40,842 bases of DNA from an uncultured Clostridia bacterium (GTDB lineage Bacteria > Bacillota > Clostridia > UBA1212 > UBA1255). The stretch lies in assembly GCA_904420095.1 (NCBI GenBank), contig CAJFUB010000034.1, positions 1 through 40,842 on the forward strand. The letters run 5' to 3'. Under the pieces are notes generated by a model. The model was given only the letters and a program-made list of their open reading frames with translations. It was not told where the DNA came from and ran no database searches. Position numbers and translations under genes: made by a program. Every line of letters begins with the position of its first letter. The first letter of the stretch is position 1. Shown in pieces: positions 33,270 to 39,735 of the stretch.

Positions 33270-35088
33270 AAGCATCCCCCTCTCGATAATATTTGCTCTG
33301 AATTTCAAAGAGCTGCGCATATTTTCCTGCAAGGCGCAGGAGCTCCTCGTGCGTGCCTTCCTCCGCAATCCTGTGATCGCTAATCAGAAAAATTCTGTCG
33401 CAGAAGCGAGTGGAGGCCAGGCGGTGGGAAATGTAAACGGAGGTACGGTCCCGTGTCATTTCGTTATACTTGCCGTACAGATCCGCTTCCGCAATGGGGT
33501 CAAGAGCGGCGGTCGGCTCATCCAGAATGATAAACGGCGCTTTTTTATAAAGAGCGCGGGCCAGCATCAGCTTTTGCATTTCTCCGCCGGACAGCTCCGC
33601 TCCGTCTTCAAAGACGGTTCGGTTTAAATAGGTTTGATAGCCGTTTTTTAAGGAATTGATTTTAGCGGTCAGCCCCGCTTTCTCGACGCAATCCTTAATT
33701 CGTTCCATATCCTGATTTTCCTCTGACTGCGCTACGTTGGCGGCTACTGTTCCTGCAAGCAGCGAAAAGTTCTGAAAAACTGCCGAAAACATCGCATAAT
33801 AGTCCTGGCGGTTATACTCTCTGATATCCCGTCCGTCAAGTAAAACCCGTCCCTGCGTCGGATCGAAAAAACCGCAAATCAGTTTGACAAGCGTAGTCTT
33901 ACCGGCACCGTTGAGCCCGACGACCGCAATTTTTTCGCCGGGATGAATTGTAAAGCTAATATCCTCCAGTGTGAAGTCTTCCGCTTCCGGATATTTAAAA
34001 GACACATTTTCAAGCGTTAGCTCATGTCGGACGCCGACAGAAGCGGACGGCTTTTCTCCTCCCTCAAACCGGAACGGCTCCGGATATTCCAGAAACTCTC
34101 TTACCGTAGAAATATCCAGGCTTTGCCGATACAGCGTTGTCATGCTCTCTAAAATTCCGCTTACCCATGCCGTAAAGCCGTTAACTGCAGAAAAATACAG
34201 AAGAAATGCGGACACGCTCAATCCTCTTGTCAATACCAGATAAAGCAAAACGCCGTAAGCCAGCCCGTTGCGCAGAAACGCCAGAATGCAATCCAATATT
34301 TTCCCCCATATGTAAATATTGTTAGCGCGGCGGTGAAAAGCAGTATAAGCAGCCATGGCCTTGTCGCTGATCTCCTGCAGCCAGGGCCTCATCCCGAAAA
34401 TCCGGATATCTTTTGCCGCTGCATAATTTTTGGCCTGCCCGATTTGATACCAGATTTTTGCCGATATTTCGCCTTCTTCTTCCCGATGGCGGTAGCCGTA
34501 TCCGGTCAGTTTTTTATTTACGAAATATCCGATCAGGGCTGTCAGCAATATGACGATCATCAGCCACAAATTCAGCGATACCAACAAAAATAGATAAATA
34601 ACAAATCCGATGCTGTTTTTCATAAGCGACGCGAGCGTTTCCCAGATGGCCTCGGTGGCTTCGCGATTACCGCTTATTGCCTGCTGAGCTTTGGAACTGA
34701 GCTTGATAAACGTTTCGTCTGTCAGGTTGGGATACGACGTGGTGCAGGCCTTTCTGTTGATATCGGCGATCAGGAAGGAGCGGACGGTGATCCTTCCGTA
34801 TATCGTATTGGAATCCACGTAAGAAGAAGCCGCGGAACAAAACATAATCAGCAGGACGAACAGCAAAACAGTCGCAATGAATTCCGAAAACGAAGCCTGC
34901 CGTTCCAAAACCGACAGGATGGACGGCGATACATAGAGATTGACTAAATTGCCTGCTACAGCAAGAAAAACATGTAAAAGGCATAATAGTACGACTTTTT
35001 TTTCTTTTTCACGCCATGCAAGCGCAATCATATAAGCGGAGCATTGCCACATGTTATACTTGGGCCTTGTGCTTTTTTCTTTTTTCAA
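33235..35088 (-). CDS. ABC exporter half-transporter (first of pair)
   Basis: A 617-residue permease-ATPase fusion, partner of the following gene. Membrane segments include VVLLCLLHVFLAVAGNLVNL, FIATVLLFVLLIMFC and IGFVIYLFLLVSLNLWLMIV. The ATPase motifs are Walker A VGLNGAGKTTLVKLICG, signature LSGGEMQKLMLARAL, Walker B FIILDEPTAALDP and ISHRLAS. Both nucleotide sites of the pair look intact. The start is a TTG at 35088 preceded by AGGGGTGG. An internal ATG at 35052 is the alternative. The gene lies 93 nt after the histidine kinase gene on the same strand, which links signal and export. Confidence 0.88.
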   Translation of the reverse strand: MKKEKSTRPKYNMWQCSAYMIALAWREKEKKVVLLCLLHVFLAVAGNLVNLYVSPSILSVLERQASFSEFIATVLLFVLLIMFCSAASSYVDSNTIYGRITVRSFLIADINRKACTTSYPNLTDETFIKLSSKAQQAISGNREATEAIWETLASLMKNSIGFVIYLFLLVSLNLWLMIVILLTALIGYFVNKKLTGYGYRHREEEGEISAKIWYQIGQAKNYAAAKDIRIFGMRPWLQEISDKAMAAYTAFHRRANNIYIWGKILDCILAFLRNGLAYGVLLYLVLTRGLSVSAFLLYFSAVNGFTAWVSGILESMTTLYRQSLDISTVREFLEYPEPFRFEGGEKPSASVGVRHELTLENVSFKYPEAEDFTLEDISFTIHPGEKIAVVGLNGAGKTTLVKLICGFFDPTQGRVLLDGRDIREYNRQDYYAMFSAVFQNFSLLAGTVAANVAQSEENQDMERIKDCVEKAGLTAKINSLKNGYQTYLNRTVFEDGAELSGGEMQKLMLARALYKKAPFIILDEPTAALDPIAEADLYGKYNEMTRDRTSVYISHRLASTRFCDRIFLISDHRIAEEGTHEELLRLAGKYAQLFEIQSKYYREGDAYAKGNKAADLA

Positions 35089-35181
35089 AATTCCACCCCT
35101 TTCTGCAGCCTTATTTTATCATGACATCCTTTCTCGTTTTGCTTTCGGGGACGAACGGCTGCGTTCCGGTGATGAATTGCT

Positions 35182-35844
35182 TTATTTCTGCGGGATCAGG
35201 ATTTCTGTGGTAAAAGCGCCGTCCTCGCTGTTTCGATTGATATATCCGTCCAGACGTTCAATAATCGTATCCATTCGGATTAAGCCCAGGCCGTGCCCCG
35301 GGCCTTTTGTGGTTTGAAACCTTCCGTTTTCTTTCTTCTGCTTTTTTGCAGCGGTAAAATTGGTAAAGGAAATATAAAGCTGCGTGTTTTTCATGTCCAT
35401 ATAGATACGAATTTGTCGTTTTCCTTCTGGCAGCGCCAAACTGGCTTCAATGGCGTTGTCGAAAAGATTACCTATAATTACGCACAAATCAAGCTCTGAT
35501 ATTTTTAGAGCAAGCGGAATAAAAACATCGGCCTTCACAGGGACGTTCCTTGATTTTGCCAGAGAGATTTTGCTGTTGAGAATGGCGTCTGCCATCGGAT
35601 TTCCTGTTTTAACGACGGGATCCACTGCGGATAAATCCGTTTCTAATTCATCCAGATACCTTTTTATCGCGTCCATATCGCCGCTTGCCGCATAGGCCTT
35701 CATAACCTGGATATGATTTCGGTAATCATGACGCCAGCCGCGGATCTGCTTATACATATTTTCAACTTCTGCATAATGGACTTCAATCAGTTCCCGCTGA
35801 TAAGCGGCCAGGCGCTTATCGATTTGCTTTGAAAAAATTTTCAT
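35182..35844 (-). CDS. Soluble GHKL-type sensor histidine kinase
   Basis: A 220-residue kinase of the AgrC/GHKL class. The dimerisation helix carries the phosphoacceptor H39 in IRGWRHDYRNHIQVM. The catalytic domain has the N box LFDNAIEAS and the G box GPGHGLGLIRMD. AgrC-like kinases normally have six or seven membrane helices ahead of this core. Here the N-terminus is only a short coiled coil (KQIDKRLAAYQRELIEVHYA), so the protein is cytoplasmic. The signal must therefore be intracellular or relayed by another protein, perhaps the exporter encoded next. It lies 11 nt after the response regulator gene. Truncation of a longer ancestor is possible, but the frame is closed upstream by the regulator gene. 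Confidence 0.85.
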   Translation of the reverse strand: MKIFSKQIDKRLAAYQRELIEVHYAEVENMYKQIRGWRHDYRNHIQVMKAYAASGDMDAIKRYLDELETDLSAVDPVVKTGNPMADAILNSKISLAKSRNVPVKADVFIPLALKISELDLCVIIGNLFDNAIEASLALPEGKRQIRIYMDMKNTQLYISFTNFTAAKKQKKENGRFQTTKGPGHGLGLIRMDTIIERLDGYINRNSEDGAFTTEILIPQK

Positions 35845-35855
35845 GTATGCCTCCG

Positions 35856-36554
35856 TTATGCGTGTTTAATAAATGCTCTGTTTAAAGGCTCGTATTGACC
35901 TCTGGGCAGCGGAAGGACCGTTCCGTCAGACAGAAAAACATCGCTTTTGGAGATCCTGTCAATATAAGAAAGATTTACGATATAAGAGCGGGCCATCCTG
36001 TAAAAGCGTTCGTCTAATTCCTGCTCGAGCGCTCCGAGCGTCTTTTTCACGGTGTAATTGTTTTTGGCATGGATCGTTACATAATTTTTCTGTACCTCAA
36101 GATATTTGATCTCATAGAGCGGAATGCGTACCGCTTCCCCTGATGAGGAAAGAAACAGGGCTTTTTCATTTTTCCTGATTTTTATTGCAGCGCGGTTCAG
36201 AACCTCGTGCAGCTTGTCCTCGCTTACCGGCTTTATCAGATAATGCAGTGCTGCAACGTCGTAGCCTTCCGCAATATAATCTGTATATCCTGTAATAAAC
36301 ACAATCTGTACCGCATCGTTTTCTTTTCGGATGCTTTTGGCAAGCGCCACGCCGTTCATGGACTGCATTTCAATATCCAGCAGCAGGATATCGTAATCCT
36401 TTTGCTCTGCATACTGAAACAGAAAGCTTTCCGCAGAGGGGAAGGTTTCAAGGCTCATCGGTATCTTTTCTTTTGCCGCCCATTTGCTGACAACAGATGC
36501 GATATATTTTGCATCTTCATTCCTGTCATCGCAGATCGCTATTTTGTATCCCAT
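35856..36554 (-). CDS. LytTR-family response regulator (AgrA-like)
   Basis: A 232-residue response regulator. The receiver domain spans about 1-120, with acidic pocket DD at 9-10, phospho-acceptor D60 (ILLLDIEMQ) and conserved Lys in LIKPVSEDKL. The LytTR DNA-binding domain spans about 133-230 (YEIKYLEVQKNYVTIHA, RSYIVNLSYIDRI, LPLPRGQYEPL). Regulators of this class commonly control peptide production and export genes in Firmicutes. It is the first gene of a probable five-gene operon (regulator, kinase, two exporter halves, HExxH protein). GAAAGGAA precedes the ATG. Confidence 0.92.
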   Translation of the reverse strand: MGYKIAICDDRNEDAKYIASVVSKWAAKEKIPMSLETFPSAESFLFQYAEQKDYDILLLDIEMQSMNGVALAKSIRKENDAVQIVFITGYTDYIAEGYDVAALHYLIKPVSEDKLHEVLNRAAIKIRKNEKALFLSSSGEAVRIPLYEIKYLEVQKNYVTIHAKNNYTVKKTLGALEQELDERFYRMARSYIVNLSYIDRISKSDVFLSDGTVLPLPRGQYEPLNRAFIKHA

Positions 36555-36703
36555 TTCCTTTCGGCCATATACGCGGACGTTTGTTTTGCCGCAGGCCGTT
36601 TAAGCACAGCCGCGGCTGATCCCGACATACGCAGAGCTCCGGCCTAGGGGAGCGTCTGCCTGTCCTGCGCGTCATACGGGAACACCTCGCTTTCTTTATT
36701 TTC

Positions 36704-36709
36704 ATTATA
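36704..36709 (-). promoter_or_regulatory. -10 element of the LytTR operon promoter
   Basis: On the minus strand a perfect TATAAT lies at 36709-36704. At the expected -35 distance only TATGAT is found, which suggests dependence on an activator. Transcription would begin near 36697, about 140 nt before the response regulator start. Confidence 0.55.
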
Positions 36710-36715
36710 CAATAA

Positions 36716-36785
36716 ATTTAGAACGAATCATAGCGGGGCGGGGAAGTAAGCATATTCGCCCTCCTATATCATTTAGGATGAATCA
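36716..36785 (-). repeat. Pair of 15-bp direct repeats upstream of the LytTR operon
   Basis: ATTTAGAACGAATCA (36716-36730) and ATTTAGGATGAATCA (36771-36785) are identical at 13 of 15 positions on the + strand and are 55 bp apart. The proximal copy covers the -35 region of the operon promoter. They are good candidates for binding sites of the encoded LytTR regulator. Confidence 0.55.
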
Positions 36786-36971
36786 TTTTATTTCTTTCAT
36801 TTTATCATAATTCCGAAAGCGAGAAAATAGAGAAAGCTCCGGGCCGGTACCCTGTGGCCGGAATGGAAACGATGCGCCGGGCCTATAAAAAAAGTACCGG
36901 ATTACAGACAAGCTGCTTCCCATCGTATCATCTTATATCTCATTTTGAGCTTACGCATAACTTGAAACGGT

Positions 36972-37790
36972 CTATCCTATAAGAAACTGCGAAACAGTGT
37001 ATCGCGTTTTGTTTAATATAAACATTGCGGCCAGCGCCATATAAGCTGCAATACCGCAATGTCCGCTCATCAAATATCCACTGTCAGGAGAGCGATTATC
37101 GGCGACATACTCAATCATGCGGCTTTCGGTAAACATCAGTAAAAGCTCATTAAGGCGTGAAATATCCATATTGGTTTTCTCAATTATCTCTTGCTTGGGA
37201 GTAGGAATGTCGCAGCGTAAAGATAAGATCAGCTTTTGCCCTTCTTCGCTGCAAAGCGCGTTCATCACATCTATCGTTTCTTTGTCGAAAACGGTTAGTT
37301 TTTTTATCAGTTCTGACTGAATAACGCACGCAACGCCATCATCATCCCAAATCTTTGTCCCAAACGATCCGATAATTCGAAGATTGCCCTGCCGCTTGCT
37401 TTCTTCTTGCTTTTGCCGATTTCCTACTTCTGCAAAATATATACCTTTCCACATCTTCCAGAGATCTTCGCCTAGCTCTCGTCGAGGATTGGTGTCATAT
37501 CTATCGCAATTCGCAGTTGCCCAAATGAACTCTGTCCCAAGCTGTTCGATTTTGCTTGCTACGGCTTCAATGTCGTCGTTCGTTTCCGTTTCAAGAAGAA
37601 CATCTGTCGAAATTTTATAAACATCGCTGAGCGCTTTAAGGTTAAAGCAGTCAGGCAAGCAATCGCCGGCCTCCCATTTAGAAATGGCTTGGGGAGATAC
37701 GCCTACTCGTTCCGCGACTTTTTCCTGAGTCAGGCCAAGTCTTTTTCTATGATTTCGAAGTTTATCGCCGAATACTTTTTGATCTAACAT
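36972..37790 (-). CDS. XRE/Cro-C1 family transcriptional regulator
   Basis: A 272-residue protein. Residues about 6-60 are a classical XRE helix-turn-helix (LRNHRKRLGLTQEKVAERVG, then VSPQAISKWEAGDCLPD). The remaining 200 residues form a C-terminal domain seen in Clostridia next to such domains, with WATANCDRYDTNPRRELGED and GSFGTKIWDDDGVACVIQ. It is probably a ligand-sensing part, function unknown. The start at 37790 has GGAGG 8 nt upstream. An in-frame TTG 15 nt earlier overlaps that site. A short inverted repeat at its promoter suggests autoregulation. Confidence 0.88.
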   Translation of the reverse strand: MLDQKVFGDKLRNHRKRLGLTQEKVAERVGVSPQAISKWEAGDCLPDCFNLKALSDVYKISTDVLLETETNDDIEAVASKIEQLGTEFIWATANCDRYDTNPRRELGEDLWKMWKGIYFAEVGNRQKQEESKRQGNLRIIGSFGTKIWDDDGVACVIQSELIKKLTVFDKETIDVMNALCSEEGQKLILSLRCDIPTPKQEIIEKTNMDISRLNELLLMFTESRMIEYVADNRSPDSGYLMSGHCGIAAYMALAAMFILNKTRYTVSQFLIG

Positions 37791-37837
37791 TTTTACAACC
37801 TCCAATATTTTTCGCGACAGCGATCTTATGAGTATAT

Positions 37838-37851
37838 TATCTCAAAAGATA
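37838..37851 (-). promoter_or_regulatory. Inverted repeat at the XRE gene promoter
   Basis: TATCT and AGATA flank four bases (37838-37851), forming a perfect 5-bp inverted repeat upstream of the XRE gene. On the minus strand it lies between a TTGAAA (37856-37851) and a TATACT (37835-37830). The spacing of those two elements is only 15 nt, so the promoter is weak or needs help. Confidence 0.4.
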
Positions 37852-38414
37852 TTTCAACCTGCAATAGTATGAATGTTGAGCTCGTGAAGCAAAATTCTAC
37901 CTGCAGTTGATTTTATGCTCCTGTCGAAAATTTTTTTAAGTACCGAAAAACATAACGGCGAATTTCGAAGGAAGCTAAGTTCATGGAAGAACAAACAAAG
38001 GTCAGAAAGCAGCAACATCAACAGTATTGGTTGCATCGAATGCTACGAAGATGCGGAATACCAAACCGAGCTGTGGGCGATCAGATACTACGAAAGTTTG
38101 ACGTACAGTAAAAACATTCTGCCGCCAAACAAGGATTCTGGAATATTCGAAAAGATGGAGCAAACTGAAAAGCATATTTAAAGAACAACGGAGGTACAGG
38201 TCAAAATCCGCACCGCGTCATTTTTACTACGCAATTTCATTGAGAAAAAGAGCAAACCCGAACGTTTCACCGGTAGGTAAAAGGTGCGGGTTTGAATGCT
38301 TTGTCTAAAAGCGTAAAGGTTGATACAAATTAACGGAATACAAATTTCAAAAAATTTTGTTAAGGTGGTGTGCACTAAAATAAAAATGGCTCAATCTCTA
38401 TTCAACGATTGCAT
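37852..38414. other. AT-rich stretch without a convincing gene
   Basis: Short overlapping frames occur on the + strand from 37915 to 38181 and from 37984 to 38112, but neither has a good ribosome binding site with a protein-like continuation and I recognise no family. The stretch may contain eroded gene remnants. A stable inverted repeat at 38253-38294 is the only clear structure. Confidence 0.5.
38253..38294 (-). terminator. Hairpin downstream of the TIR-like gene, possible terminator
   Basis: CAAACCCG (38253-38260) pairs with CGGGTTTG (38287-38294), and inside it CACC (38268-38271) pairs with GGTG (38283-38286). On the minus strand the stem is followed by CTCTTTTTCTC. It lies 120 nt after the end of the TIR-like gene. 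Confidence 0.4.
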
Positions 38415-39566
38415 TCACATCATTTCTCTAAGTTCTTGCATTGTTTTCAATAATTTCATAGTTGAAGAATAATCTAATTGATTTCCTTCATATTCACATC
38501 GATATAAGCCCTGCAGATTCGAAGGTAATGGCGTGTCTTTTTTGCATAGTAGGACTACTCTCTTACCATATAATGCTATGGCAGCACCTATCTCTATTAA
38601 AACGTTTTCATTCAGACGACTAAACTTTTGACCGCCATCACCATATGGGACTTCTTCTAAATCAATATGAATAATACCCGCATCACAGCTTCTCATATCA
38701 TCAAATACTTTATCGGGAACAGGAATAGCTGTAGTTTCTCTCTCTACTGAGATAATAGGTTCCATCTGGCCATAATTTAACAGCTCTTTCAACTGTCCAA
38801 TAATAGTCGCGTTATTTTTTCCATGGGAAATAAAAATATGAGGCTTTTCGTTTTTGAAAGGAGAAAGAGGAATCTCTTTTTGCGGAGATTCAATATTCAT
38901 TTTTTGTAGTACTTCATTTGGAACTTCTACTTCTTCGCTATCATTGTTATGCAAGCCAGTAATTGATGATAAATTGTTTGTATTAGTAGTAGGTGATGGC
39001 GAATCTTTCATATCAAGAAAAATGTATTCACTTCCACTTATAATTCTTAATATATTAGTTTTTGAGGCATTTGCACGTAATATCTCCCATGCACTCTGCA
39101 AACGTTCAGCTGGCACTCCCTTTTTTTGTAAGATATTAAATGCAATCTCAGTTTTAGGCAGCTTATTTCGATCGTATTGATGATAGAATTCCGCTAATAT
39201 GGTTGGCTTTAATACGGCTTCTTTTAACGCTACTTCATCATCTCCTTCTATCAAAGGAGAAACTATCCTCTCTCCTAATGGCGTCAAGGAAATTTCCTGT
39301 GCGTTATAGCCACCATTGGTCAAACCGTATGCAACAGCGGCTCCCGTTATTGTTCTCCAATTTGAACTAGCAGGCTTTATACCGCAGGCATCGGCAACAA
39401 GTAAGGGAGCTGTTGCTTGTCCCGCAAAATTATCTTTTATTGCGCGAGGGATTATTAAGGCAGCTTCCAAGTCGACAGATGGACAGGCCGTTTGAGAAAG
39501 GCGTGATTGTTTTGCCTTTGGCTTTTCACTAACAGGCGATGCATGATCACTTTTTGTTCTTGGCAA
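38415..39566 (-). CDS. Winged-helix-like plus TIR-like domain protein, candidate defence effector
   Basis: A 383-residue protein in two parts. Residues about 28-180 form a mostly helical region resembling a winged helix pair (SSNWRTITGAAVAYGLTNGG, then ISLTPLGERIVSPLIEGDDE). A Ser/Asn-rich linker follows (about 185-240). Residues 242-383 form a TIR-like nucleotide-binding domain of the PF10137 type: HIFISHGKNNATIIGQL, EPIISVERETTAI, then NENVLIEIGAAIALYGKRVV with E325 at the position of the usual catalytic Glu, and LPSNLQGLYRCEYEG. TIR-like domains of this type occur as NAD-degrading effectors in phage defence, so such a role is plausible but unproven. The start is TTG with GGAGG 9 nt upstream. 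It is clearly more AT-rich than the region-2 genes, suggesting transfer. Confidence 0.8.
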   Translation of the reverse strand: MPRTKSDHASPVSEKPKAKQSRLSQTACPSVDLEAALIIPRAIKDNFAGQATAPLLVADACGIKPASSNWRTITGAAVAYGLTNGGYNAQEISLTPLGERIVSPLIEGDDEVALKEAVLKPTILAEFYHQYDRNKLPKTEIAFNILQKKGVPAERLQSAWEILRANASKTNILRIISGSEYIFLDMKDSPSPTTNTNNLSSITGLHNNDSEEVEVPNEVLQKMNIESPQKEIPLSPFKNEKPHIFISHGKNNATIIGQLKELLNYGQMEPIISVERETTAIPVPDKVFDDMRSCDAGIIHIDLEEVPYGDGGQKFSRLNENVLIEIGAAIALYGKRVVLLCKKDTPLPSNLQGLYRCEYEGNQLDYSSTMKLLKTMQELREMM

Positions 39567-39607
39567 TTTATATTACCTCCGTATCATTGTAATATTTCTT
39601 GATATCT

Positions 39608-39636
39608 ATTATAAGATTGCAATTTGCGTTTGTCAA
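39608..39636 (-). promoter_or_regulatory. Perfect consensus promoter of the TIR-like gene
   Basis: On the minus strand TTGACA (39636-39631), a 17-nt spacer and TATAAT (39613-39608) match the vegetative consensus exactly. It lies about 42 nt before the start codon, with no evident operator. Constitutive expression is expected. Confidence 0.85.
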
Positions 39637-39735
39637 CCACGATTATGATTATATTAAATCATAAACCTATAACCCAATCGCGCTAAGCCGTTATAAATTA
39701 TTCTCTTTAATAGTAATTAGAATTTCAACACATTC

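Larger units (their letters stand above)
36555..36971. other. Intergenic region between regulator genes
   Basis: This 417-nt stretch holds the promoter and repeated boxes of the LytTR operon (36704-36785) and the downstream region of the XRE gene. A 49-codon minus-strand reading frame (36675-36526) overlaps the response regulator start but has an arginine-rich, non-protein-like composition. No RNA gene is visible. Confidence 0.5.

Noticed and set aside
35089-35181. Search for a precursor peptide gene between the kinase and exporter genes.
   Set aside because: The minus strand there has only a two-codon frame after the one good ribosome binding site, so no peptide gene is supported.
36838-36905. 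Repeated GC-rich strings (CCGGGCC, GGCCGG) downstream of the XRE gene as a terminator.
   Set aside because: The main repeats are direct rather than inverted. The CCGGTAC/GTACCGG pair would need a loop of more than 40 nt, and no suitable stem precedes the T run.
37915-38181. An 88-codon + strand frame and an overlapping 42-codon frame at 37984.
   Set aside because: No convincing ribosome binding site, no recognisable domain, and competing frames over the same bases. At best remnants.
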